This document shows positions 14,823-21,880 of a stretch of 64,000 nucleotides of DNA, piece by piece. The stretch's first letter is position 1. The number at the start of each line of letters is the position of its first letter. Source of the DNA: Morganella morganii (GTDB lineage Bacteria; Pseudomonadota; Gammaproteobacteria; Enterobacterales; Enterobacteriaceae); NCBI RefSeq assembly GCF_019242955.1, contig NZ_CP066129.1, forward strand, positions 2,914,001 through 2,978,000, read 5' to 3'. The translations under genes were made by a program, and so were the position numbers. The notes beneath the pieces were generated by a model. That model did not search any database and was not told the origin of the DNA. It worked only from the letters and a program-made list of their open reading frames with translations.

Positions 14823-15071
14823 ATGTCTGAGAAAGCCTCTGTCCATGGCCACGAAGTCATGAACATGATTATTGAAAGCGGGAAAAACTACACCACTGAA
14901 TCCCTTATCGCGGATATTCACGCCACATTCGGCGAAGATACCCGTTTCCATACCTGCTCGGCAGAAAATATGGATGCGAAAGCGCTGGTCAGTTTTCTGG
15001 CGGCACGCGGAAAATTTATTGGCAGTGAAGAAGGGTTCAGCACATCTGCTGAGAAAATCTGCAATCACTGA
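14823..15071 (+). CDS. yecH: YecH-family putative metal-binding protein
   Basis: An 82-residue protein of the DUF2492/YecH family. Family motifs are ASVHGHEVMNMI at the start, FGEDTRFHTCSAENM in the middle and the C-terminal EGFSTSAEKICNH. Conserved His and Cys residues suggest metal binding, but no function is proven. GGAG lies nine bases before the ATG. It is followed by a strong hairpin. Confidence 0.85.
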   Translation: MSEKASVHGHEVMNMIIESGKNYTTESLIADIHATFGEDTRFHTCSAENMDAKALVSFLAARGKFIGSEEGFSTSAEKICNH

Positions 15072-15086
15072 GTGACATGAAAAAAC

Positions 15087-15125
15087 CGCTATCTCCCCTG
15101 AAGGCACAAAAACAGGGAGATAGCG
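15087..15125. terminator. Bidirectional terminator between yecH and dinI
   Basis: CGCTATCTCCCCTG pairs with CAGGGAGATAGCG across a 12-base loop. AAAAA precedes and TTT follows, so it can end both converging transcripts. Confidence 0.75.
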
Positions 15126-15146
15126 TTTCCTGTAACAGGAAAAAAA

Positions 15147-15398
15147 TCATGATGATGCGTTATCATCGTCCATCCAACTGTCATCTTCCCAGATGGTCTG
15201 AATGGTATCCATCAGTGACTGTTTATCGTCGGGGGATTTCACACCCGAAATATTAATGGTGGTCTGGCTGCTTTGCGCAATACGGAACTGCATGTCCGGA
15301 TATAACGGCAGGATCCGGCGTTTTAACTGAACTTCGAGGGACTGAATAAGATGCGCAGGCACTGCATTTCGTTTATCTAACAGAATTTCAATACGCAT
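15147..15398 (-). CDS. dinI: DinI-family DNA-damage-inducible protein
   Basis: An 83-residue acidic protein starting MRIEILLDK, the typical DinI opening. The upstream in-frame extension would cross the LexA site and is rejected. DinI binds RecA filaments and modulates LexA and UmuD cleavage in the SOS response. The acidic C-terminus (IWEDDSWMDDD) matches the RecA-contacting helix of the family. GGAGA precedes the ATG by eight bases and a LexA box lies 17 bases upstream. It could be a paralogue of dinI instead of the orthologue. Confidence 0.85.
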   Translation of the reverse strand: MRIEILLDKRNAVPAHLIQSLEVQLKRRILPLYPDMQFRIAQSSQTTINISGVKSPDDKQSLMDTIQTIWEDDSWMDDDNASS

Positions 15399-15414
15399 GA
15401 TGTTGCTCTCCGTA

Positions 15415-15434
15415 AACTGTATAGATATACAGTA
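15415..15434 (-). promoter_or_regulatory. LexA (SOS) box of dinI
   Basis: On the minus strand this reads TACTGTATATCTATACAGTT, which fits the LexA consensus CTGT-N8-ACAG with AT-rich centre and flanking TA. It covers the expected dinI promoter, so LexA should repress the gene until DNA damage. Confidence 0.88.
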
Positions 15435-15517
15435 TTTTATTTTTAAATAAAAAGAAAGCAAATTTTAAGCACACTATTTAAATTTATGGGTTTTACTGCA
15501 CGAAAGAGGAGTTTCCG

Positions 15518-15865
15518 ATGGCCGGTAAACGTATTTTGCGGGAAATCACCACCGTTACCCGTATGGTGGAACTGTATGAACGCCGCCATCCGGCACCGGC
15601 AGATGCCCCGGAACATTACCGTGATCTGCTGGCTTATGCGGTGAAACGGCTGGAAAAATGCCGTTACGGTGAAGACAAACCCGCCTGTAAGCAGTGTCCG
15701 GTACACTGCTATCAGCCAAAGCCGCGGGAAGAAATGAAAGTGATCATGCGCTGGGCCGGTCCGCGTATGCTGTGGCATCATCCGATCCTGGCTGTCCGTC
15801 ATCTTATTGATGACAAAAAACCGGTGCCGCCTCTGCCGCCGCGCCGCCGTACACCGCGCGAATAA
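15518..15865 (+). CDS. ygbA: YgbA-like protein (nitrous oxide-stimulated promoter family)
   Basis: A 115-residue protein with the cysteine motif CRYGEDKPACKQCPVHCY (about residues 48-65) and then REEMKVIMRWAGPRMLWHHP, both diagnostic of the YgbA family (PF11756). In E. coli ygbA belongs to the NsrR nitric-oxide regulon. The four cysteines could bind a metal or cluster. Function is unknown. AAAGAGGAG precedes the start. It abuts the converging GNAT gene with no gap. Confidence 0.85.
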   Translation: MAGKRILREITTVTRMVELYERRHPAPADAPEHYRDLLAYAVKRLEKCRYGEDKPACKQCPVHCYQPKPREEMKVIMRWAGPRMLWHHPILAVRHLIDDKKPVPPLPPRRRTPRE

Positions 15866-16420
15866 TCAGGATTGCCGGGCGCGGTAATCCGCCTGTGTGA
15901 TTTTATACAGAACATGGGTCTGTAACGGATGACCCTGTTCCAGTGACGGATGCTGAAAATCCCGCTGATACTGCATCCCTGCTTTCACCATCACCCGTTC
16001 GGAAGGCAGATTCACTTTCGCGGTAAAAGCGACAATCTCCGGCATATTCAACTGCATAAAGGCATAATGCAGCACCGCATTTGCCGCTTCTGTCGCATAG
16101 CCTTTGCCGTGAAAGCGTTTCGCCAGACGCCAGCCGATTTCAGTACACGGGTTGAAATCAAAAGGAGCTGACGGAATATTGAGGCCAACAAAACCGGTGA
16201 ATTCCCCGCTGTTTTTTTCTTCCGCTGCCCATAATCCGAATAATTTCTGCCGCTCAAAACGGCGGATAATTTCATCGGCCATCGCATCGCTTTCTGCCGC
16301 ACTCAGACATGCAGGAAAAAAACGCATAACCTGCGGATCGGCATTCAGCGCGCGGAACGGCGCATAATCTTCCGGCGTCCAGGGACGCAGGCGCAGACGC
16401 GGGGTGTCAATAATCAGCAT
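15866..16420 (-). CDS. GNAT-family N-acetyltransferase (RimJ/RimL type)
   Basis: A 184-residue acetyltransferase of the GNAT fold. It starts with the RimJ/RimL-like TPRLRLRPWTPEDY, has GFVGLN in the middle strand, EIGWRLAKRFHGKGYATEAANAVLHYAF carrying the acetyl-CoA loop (near residue 100) and NLPSERVMVKAGMQYQ before the C-terminus. The substrate, a protein N-terminus or small amine, is unknown. It is convergent with ygbA. Confidence 0.85.
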   Translation of the reverse strand: MLIIDTPRLRLRPWTPEDYAPFRALNADPQVMRFFPACLSAAESDAMADEIIRRFERQKLFGLWAAEEKNSGEFTGFVGLNIPSAPFDFNPCTEIGWRLAKRFHGKGYATEAANAVLHYAFMQLNMPEIVAFTAKVNLPSERVMVKAGMQYQRDFQHPSLEQGHPLQTHVLYKITQADYRARQS

Positions 16421-16491
16421 ATACTCCTCCGGTGTATTCAGTGATAAACGATACCGGAGAAGTATAACGGATTTGGCTGAACGCGGCGCGG

Positions 16492-17367
16492 TTATACGCG
16501 CTTAAAGACAGACGGGACCTTTTCCGGTTCTTTACTTTTACCGTTGCCGTTCTGTGACGGGGATGATTTTGGTGCTGATTCCTGAGCTTTCTCTGCCGCA
16601 CCGGTTTTTTCAGCCGGTTTCGGCTCCGTCACTGCGGCCGGTTTATTATTCTCCGGGCGGGACTGAGGGGCCTGTGCCGCAGCGGTTGCTTTACCGGCAG
16701 GAACATACGGTTCTGACTGGCCGATAAAAGTGCCGCCTTTACGGATGGAGAAAGCAGACGCCCGGCAGATACCGTTAAGTTCACCATGCTCAAGAATCTC
16801 CGCCTGCTCTGCTGTACAGGTGCCGGTCAGCACGCCATCAATCAGCAGTGTTTCGGCAATAATATCCCCTTCCACCACACCGGACTGCATAATGCTGACA
16901 GTGCCGGAACGGGCTTTGATCTGACCTTTAATTTTGCCCCAGATTTGCAGGTTACCGCTGATTTCAAGATCACCGGTCAGCCGGGTTTCTTTGCTGATCA
17001 CGGTCGGCTGGCGGGATTCGAGGGAAGCCAGCGGGCGTTGTTTCTCTTCACCGCGGGTTGACAGCAACTGACTGATTTCATTTGCCTGAGCGTTGAGTTC
17101 AGCTGCTTTTCTGTCCTCTTCATCTCTTTCTTCTCTGTTTTTTGATGACGGTGCCGCAACCGGCTCCGCTTCCGGGACATCTGATTGTTTTTTCTTACCG
17201 AACATGACGTTTTTCCTTTCCTTTTTCCTTTTCGGGAGCATCGTAATAGCGCAAATAACAGCGGCGATACCCGTTAAATAAACAGGCCACGATGCATGCC
17301 CGGCTATTACTGCATACAATAACAATCCCCATAGAAACCAAAGGGATGTCAGCATAATATTAAGCAT
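16492..17367 (-). CDS. ccmA: Bactofilin with membrane anchor, CcmA-like cell-shape protein
   Basis: A 291-residue protein. Two hydrophobic segments fill residues 4-45, then a basic stretch KRKKERK, a linker, the bactofilin beta-helix (about 118-215, with repeating GDLEISGNLQIWGKIKGQIK-type turns) and a long Pro/Ala/Lys-rich tail. Proteus mirabilis CcmA, which affects cell curvature and swarming, has this plan and exists as long and short forms. Here Met55 (ATG at 17203-17205) follows AGGAAAGG and would give a soluble form of 237 residues. Bactofilins polymerise without nucleotide. Confidence 0.82.
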   Translation of the reverse strand: MLNIMLTSLWFLWGLLLYAVIAGHASWPVYLTGIAAVICAITMLPKRKKERKNVMFGKKKQSDVPEAEPVAAPSSKNREERDEEDRKAAELNAQANEISQLLSTRGEEKQRPLASLESRQPTVISKETRLTGDLEISGNLQIWGKIKGQIKARSGTVSIMQSGVVEGDIIAETLLIDGVLTGTCTAEQAEILEHGELNGICRASAFSIRKGGTFIGQSEPYVPAGKATAAAQAPQSRPENNKPAAVTEPKPAEKTGAAEKAQESAPKSSPSQNGNGKSKEPEKVPSVFKRV

Positions 17368-17792
17368 GGCAGACCTTTATCACGGTATTTTTATATTACG
17401 GAAGATTCTTTTGTCATATTGTACGCAGCCGCCGCGCCGGTAAAGGGCGGATTAAGACCAGTATCAGTATGTAATCAGGGAAATAGAGAAAGCGGTGACT
17501 ATATCCGGATACACTCCGTGTATCCCGTGACAACATCCCTGCATTACAATCCGTCACCGCCCTCTCAGATGTCTACCTTAACTGAAGAGGACAGAATAAA
17601 AATATCATAATTACATCAGGATTTTATCTTCCTCAAGCCCTTGTCGTCCCCCGGATTTTTCTGCCTTCTGTTTCAACGATTTATTCTGCCGGGATTCCCC
17701 TCCTCTCAGATTCATATACAACCCGAACCAGTGAAAACAGGCTATTTTCCGGCAGATTACTCCGTGCAGAATTCATAAAAATAACAGACACC
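17368..17792. other. Gap between ccmA and the T3SS block, with a nested inverted repeat
   Basis: 425 bases with no convincing gene. At 17492-17560 GCGGTGAC and GTCACCGC enclose a second stem, GGATACAC (17507-17514) and GTGTATCC (17518-17525). This could fold into a small RNA or mark a recombination junction at the left edge of the T3SS region. Confidence 0.35.
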
Positions 17793-18164
17793 TTAATCAG
17801 AGGCTGGTTTCAGCGTAATACTGACCGGTTCTCCCGGCAGAAACGTTTGTTCCTGCTCCGCTTCAACCGTCAGCTGATCAGCCCGCAACAGCCGGACATT
17901 CAGACGCAGGGGTTTATCGTCAATCATAAAGCGCGGAAGTTCAAAGTCGAAATAATAGGGCAGTACAGAAACCTCAGCGCGCTGTTCAACGACCGGAGAT
18001 GTCACCGCCTTTTTGCCCTGACAGACAGTCAGCACCAGTGTCTGCTGTTCATAACGGAACCCCGGCAGATCGGCATAGCCGGTTACCCTGCCCGCAGGCT
18101 CTGGTTTCACAACCACGCATCCGGCCAGCATTATCACCGGAAAAAGCAGATATTTTTTCATCAT
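17793..18164 (-). CDS. Lipoprotein resembling YscW/ExsB T3SS pilotin (YbaY-like fold)
   Basis: A 123-residue lipoprotein; the lipobox is LAGC with Cys16 followed by Val-Val. The mature part is a small beta-sandwich: LVLTVCQGKK, LPYYFDFELPRFMIDDKPLRLNVRLL and the closing EPVSITLKPASD resemble the YscW/YbaY pattern. YscW-type pilotins carry the secretin to the outer membrane. The position next to the translocator genes supports a T3SS role, but this is inference. Pseudomonas exsB lies beside exsA, whereas here the gene is at the opposite end of the locus. Confidence 0.55.
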   Translation of the reverse strand: MMKKYLLFPVIMLAGCVVVKPEPAGRVTGYADLPGFRYEQQTLVLTVCQGKKAVTSPVVEQRAEVSVLPYYFDFELPRFMIDDKPLRLNVRLLRADQLTVEAEQEQTFLPGEPVSITLKPASD

Positions 18165-18242
18165 TGCCCCATATAAAAATCAGGGCTGATTGTATAAAAA
18201 AAGACGTTTCCGGCCTGATAACATCAGCCGTAAAAATAGCAA

Positions 18243-18264
18243 AAAGGGCGCTTCTGCGCCCTTT
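18243..18264 (-). terminator. Terminator after the translocator operon
   Basis: AAAGGGCGC and GCGCCCTTT form a nine-base stem. On the minus strand it is followed by TTTTT and lies 22 bases past the sctB stop. It ends the leftward T3SS operon, so the downstream lipoprotein needs its own promoter or read-through. Confidence 0.75.
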
Positions 18265-18285
18265 GAAATAGAAGGTATTGTTTCC

Positions 18286-19173
18286 TTATGCTTTTGCCGG
18301 AATGTACGGAAAAGCGTCCGCTGCTGCCATATTATTTTTCGCTTTCTCCAGCACCGATTCTGATTTGCTGATAATGTCATCCAGTACGGAGAGAGTACCG
18401 CCTTCTTCTTTCACGCTTTCCGTCTCCGGTTGTATCTCTTCTGTACCGCCGCTGATCAGATTATCACTGATAAAACCGGATGTACCCTGCATCAGATTCA
18501 GCGCCAGCTCTGTCCAGGCTTTGCGGGTTTCAGTACCGGACATCAATTCCGCCAGCGCATCCTGTTGTGATGCCAGTGATGTATTCAGAGCCGAAAGCTG
18601 CTCATCCAGCGCCTTTTTACTTTCTGCCGTCAGAGCCGGGTCTTTCAGTGCCTCTGTGGTTTTGGCAATATCACTTTGTGTTTTTTCAATACCGCTGCTC
18701 AGTGCATTTTCCTGCTGCGCGGCAATCTGATCCTGATAAGCCGACACATTATTCAGTACCATTGTCCCCACTGATAACACGCCGGAAATCACGGAAAACG
18801 CCATTTGCCAGTTTGAGCTCAGGTTCAGCTCACCTGCGGATGATTTCAGATTATCAACAGAAGCGAAGTTCGTCATTTCACTCAGTTTATTGCTGATTTG
18901 CTCTTTGGCGTCCTTCACGCTGCTGAGGAGAGACTGTAAATCCGCCAGTGATGACGATATCGTGTCCAGTACCGAACTGTCTTTGCCGTCTGCCGGTGGT
19001 TTCGGCAGCGCAATACCGCTGTCACCGCTGATAACCGTATTTTTTACCGGGGAGTTTCCCATTTCCACCGGTGTTTTTCCGCCTGATTCAGCTGTTTTCA
19101 CCGGTTTACTGTCCGGCTGCTGAATGTCATTCAGTGTGATGACGGGTGTTTTTGTGCCTGAAATTGCATCCAT
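18286..19173 (-). CDS. sctB: T3SS translocon minor pore protein (YopD/PopD type, SctB)
   Basis: A 295-residue protein, the same length as Pseudomonas PopD. It has a disordered N-terminus, a hydrophobic segment around residues 122-142 (WQMAFSVISGVLSVGTMVLN), coiled-coil stretches (about 75-100, 148-210) and an amphipathic C-terminal helix. It is the last gene after lcrV-lcrH-sctE, the YopD position. YopD-type proteins insert in the host membrane with YopB-type proteins and also take part in regulation. LcrH should be its chaperone. Confidence 0.85.
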   Translation of the reverse strand: MDAISGTKTPVITLNDIQQPDSKPVKTAESGGKTPVEMGNSPVKNTVISGDSGIALPKPPADGKDSSVLDTISSSLADLQSLLSSVKDAKEQISNKLSEMTNFASVDNLKSSAGELNLSSNWQMAFSVISGVLSVGTMVLNNVSAYQDQIAAQQENALSSGIEKTQSDIAKTTEALKDPALTAESKKALDEQLSALNTSLASQQDALAELMSGTETRKAWTELALNLMQGTSGFISDNLISGGTEEIQPETESVKEEGGTLSVLDDIISKSESVLEKAKNNMAAADAFPYIPAKA

Positions 19174-19226
19174 GATTACTATCCTTTTCCCTGGTTAATT
19201 GATTAATATAATAATTTCACGACTAT

Positions 19227-20303
19227 TTATTTTGCAGCATGTGCCGCGGCTATCCGGCCGGCAACTTCCGCTTTTTCCTGTGAAAAACGGGATAATGCCG
19301 ACATTGCATCCTGATGCTGTGAGATCATTTTGCTGAATTCATTCTGAAGCTTTGTCATGGCCTGCTGTAACAGCATCATCTGCCCTTTTGTTTCCTGTGA
19401 ACCGGCAATCTGCTTATTCCCGAGACCTGACAAAACCGCCGCGGTGGTACCGGAGATAACGGCCCCCGCATCCAGTACCGAGCCGGAAACAGACAATCCG
19501 GTCTGCACCAGCGTACTCCCGGCTCTGGCGCCCTCCTGAGCAATCACACCGGCCGCACCACCACCAAATGTCACCGCGCAGGTGGCGATCCCCGCGACAA
19601 CCTGAAGTCCTGTCATCGCCGGGCCCAGATATTTCATCGTTTCATCATCAATCAGACCGGCTTCCGCCGCTTCATTGACTATCTGAGATGCAACGCTGGT
19701 CACCGCACTGGCGATCATCATCGCGCCGGCCAGCGCCCCGACGCCGGTTGCGATTAATACCGTTCCCGCGATGGCTGAAACCGCCGAACTCAGCCAGCCG
19801 AATATTTTATTCGCCGTACGCGAACGCTCTGCTTCCTCAAAACGGGTTTCCGCTTCTTTCAGCTGTTCCCTGTTTTCCGCAATTTTCTGCGTGTTTTCTT
19901 CCCGCGCCTGCCGGATCTGGCTGACTTTGATATCCTTCATATCGGATTTTATTTGTGTCAGCAACAACGCCAGTTCGGTTTCAAAATTACCTTTCGCCAG
20001 CACTTTCTCAATCGTATCGCGGCTGGTGATCAGTGCCTGCCAGCTGCGGTGAGCGTCTTTATCCGCCACCCCCTGTGTTTTATCCGCCAATGCTTCCGTG
20101 TTATCCGGCTGTTCAATATCCGGTTTAACCAGCGGGATAATATCTTTGGTCAGGCCGCACTCTGCTTCCTGCGGCAACAGAGGCTGCGGCTCAACCGGGG
20201 TGGCACCGGGTTGCTGAACCGGCCGGGCAGCGGCACGGGATACGGCAGAAAAATCATTCGCCGGTGCCGGTCTTACCCCGGGTAAATCAATGACATTCTG
20301 CAT
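19227..20303 (-). CDS. sctE: T3SS translocon major pore protein (YopB/PopB type, SctE)
   Basis: A 358-residue hydrophobic translocator. Coiled coil spans about residues 105-165, followed by two hydrophobic hairpins: FGWLSSAVSAIAGTVLIATG with the following ALAGAMMIASAV (about 170-205), and AMTGLQVVAGIATCAVTFGG (about 230-255). The LcrH-binding region should lie in the N-terminal 70 residues. It is shorter than YopB (401) and PopB (390). The start overlaps the lcrH end by 17 bases. Confidence 0.87.
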   Translation of the reverse strand: MQNVIDLPGVRPAPANDFSAVSRAAARPVQQPGATPVEPQPLLPQEAECGLTKDIIPLVKPDIEQPDNTEALADKTQGVADKDAHRSWQALITSRDTIEKVLAKGNFETELALLLTQIKSDMKDIKVSQIRQAREENTQKIAENREQLKEAETRFEEAERSRTANKIFGWLSSAVSAIAGTVLIATGVGALAGAMMIASAVTSVASQIVNEAAEAGLIDDETMKYLGPAMTGLQVVAGIATCAVTFGGGAAGVIAQEGARAGSTLVQTGLSVSGSVLDAGAVISGTTAAVLSGLGNKQIAGSQETKGQMMLLQQAMTKLQNEFSKMISQHQDAMSALSRFSQEKAEVAGRIAAAHAAK

Positions 20304-20781
20304 TTCCGGCCTCCGCCTGTTCTCTGGCCGCCGTCAGCATGACACCGGCTTTTTTCAGCAGCACGTCATGGCCCGGACGGGTTTTGGCCAGCAATTCCGC
20401 ACTTGTAAACGCCTGTATTGCTGAGCTGAACTCTTTCAGATGTAGCAGACACTCACCGGCATGAAACGGAAATGCCGGATCTGACGGCGACATCAGCGAA
20501 GCATAGCTGTAGGTTTCCAGCGCCTGGTGATAACGCGCCTGCTGCTGACGGCAGGCGCCCAGCGCCAGGAAAAAACGGCTATCGTAGTGATTAAGCATGC
20601 ACAGCACCTGAAATAAACTTTCCGCATCCGGATATTTTCCGGATTCATAAAAATCACAGGCAACTGCATATATTTTTTCCAGTTCATCGCCGGAAATATT
20701 TTTCAGCATCGCCAGTGATCCGCCTTCCGAAATAAATTTATTCAGTTCTGATTCTGTTGTGGTATTGTCATGAACATCCAT
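20287..20781 (-). CDS. lcrH: T3SS translocator chaperone (LcrH/SycD/PcrH)
   Basis: A 164-residue class II chaperone with three tetratricopeptide repeats: YAVACDFYESGKYPDAESLF (about 36-55), FFLALGACRQQQARYHQALE (about 74-93) and FPFHAGECLLHLKEFSSAIQ (about 108-127). It should hold the two hydrophobic translocators soluble before secretion and feed into regulation. Gene order V-H-B-D is that of Yersinia and Pseudomonas. Fifteen bases separate it from lcrV. Confidence 0.93.
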   Translation of the reverse strand: MDVHDNTTTESELNKFISEGGSLAMLKNISGDELEKIYAVACDFYESGKYPDAESLFQVLCMLNHYDSRFFLALGACRQQQARYHQALETYSYASLMSPSDPAFPFHAGECLLHLKEFSSAIQAFTSAELLAKTRPGHDVLLKKAGVMLTAAREQAEAGNAECH

Positions 20782-20796
20782 GTTATTTTCCTTTAA

Positions 20797-21681
20797 TTAC
20801 ATCGAGCCGGATAAATCCTGAAGTAATGTATCTAATTTCTGAATAAAACGGGTTAATGCTTCAATGGATGAATTATAGATATTGCTGATTTCATTAAGCT
20901 GTGTGCTTTTTTCATTCACCATATCGTTAAGCGGTCGTGATACATCGCCGACCATACCGGCAAAGTGCCCTAATTTATTGTTATTCTTGTCATAGACATA
21001 TTTATTTTCCAGCCCGCTCATTGCCGGTGATGATTTCTTATCACTTTGCAGAAAATCTTTGATAGATAAAATATCGCCGGGACCGGTTTCTTTTCCGGCA
21101 ATTTTATCAAGAAAGACTTTTTCTTTTGATGGCGGCGGGCCGTTAAACTCAGCCGCTGTCATTCCGTACAGCGCCGGATCCAGTAAATTCTGGCCGTTAT
21201 TATCAATATTGATTTCCTGATTTTCCGATGACAGCGTTTTATTCAGCTGAGACTGGATAATACTGAAAATCTTCAGCTCAATGGCCAGTTCATGCAGTTC
21301 CTCTTTGATATTATCGCGGGCTTCCCGTGTACTTTCGACACTGTTATTCATGCCGGACAGGATCTCACTGACCATGTCGTTATACTGATTGCTCGCCCCG
21401 ACAATCATCAGCAGTGATTTCAGGCTGATAGTATCGCCGGTGATCCCGCGGATATGACTGATATTGTCATCCAGCTTCTGTCTGTCAATAATGATGTTAT
21501 TTTTCCGGCAGAAGGTATCAATCACCATATCGGGTGAAAATTGACGGTAGTCTTCATTGTTAACGCTGATATTATATTTATTCAGTATATCGGATACCAG
21601 CCGGTAATTTTCAGTGGCCCCGCAGTTATTATTATCCTGTTGCCAGAGAGCCGGCTGATTAATATTGCTGATACTATCCAT
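20797..21681 (-). CDS. lcrV: T3SS needle-tip protein (LcrV/PcrV type, SctA)
   Basis: A 294-residue protein, the exact length of PcrV. The C-terminal helix SRPLNDMVNEKSTQLNEISN and SIEALTRFIQKLD (about 247-290) matches the long coiled coil of LcrV/PcrV. A second helix lies around 115-165, with a globular region between. It caps the needle and is needed to insert the translocon. The ATG overlaps no other gene. The frameshifted lcrG ends four bases upstream. Confidence 0.93.
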   Translation of the reverse strand: MDSISNINQPALWQQDNNNCGATENYRLVSDILNKYNISVNNEDYRQFSPDMVIDTFCRKNNIIIDRQKLDDNISHIRGITGDTISLKSLLMIVGASNQYNDMVSEILSGMNNSVESTREARDNIKEELHELAIELKIFSIIQSQLNKTLSSENQEINIDNNGQNLLDPALYGMTAAEFNGPPPSKEKVFLDKIAGKETGPGDILSIKDFLQSDKKSSPAMSGLENKYVYDKNNNKLGHFAGMVGDVSRPLNDMVNEKSTQLNEISNIYNSSIEALTRFIQKLDTLLQDLSGSM

Positions 21682-21685
21682 TTAT

Positions 21686-21854
21686 TCACCTTATTTCTTC
21701 GCGGGGAATGTTACTCAGATATAACCTGACAATCACCGGATGAATATCCAGTCTCATTAATGCCAGATTATATTGTGCCTGACAGCACTGATATTCTCTG
21801 ATCACAGAGATACTGTCGCTCAGCGTTTTTTTTTATTATTTTTTCATTTTCCAT
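21686..21854 (-). pseudogene. lcrG: LcrG/PcrG-like gene with a frame change in an A9 run
   Basis: From ATG 21854 the frame closes after 28 codons. Removing one A from the A9 run (T9 on the plus strand, 21826-21834) gives 55 codons ending at TGA 21686, four bases before lcrV. The restored protein has an LcrG-like pattern: an N-terminal helix (SDSISVIREYQCCQAQ), then LALMRLDIHPVIVRL and a final PREEIR, compare LcrG TPEAVMKIF-EEI. LcrG plugs secretion and binds LcrV. It would be short (LcrG is 95 residues). The start has a weak Shine-Dalgarno. Slippage, decay or a sequencing error could each explain it. Confidence 0.5.
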
Positions 21855-21880
21855 AGCAGGAATAGTAAGATAAAAACCCG

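Noticed and set aside
17419..17610. 63-codon plus-strand frame between ccmA and the lipoprotein gene
   Set aside because: No ribosome site and no recognisable product; the region is better explained by inverted repeats.
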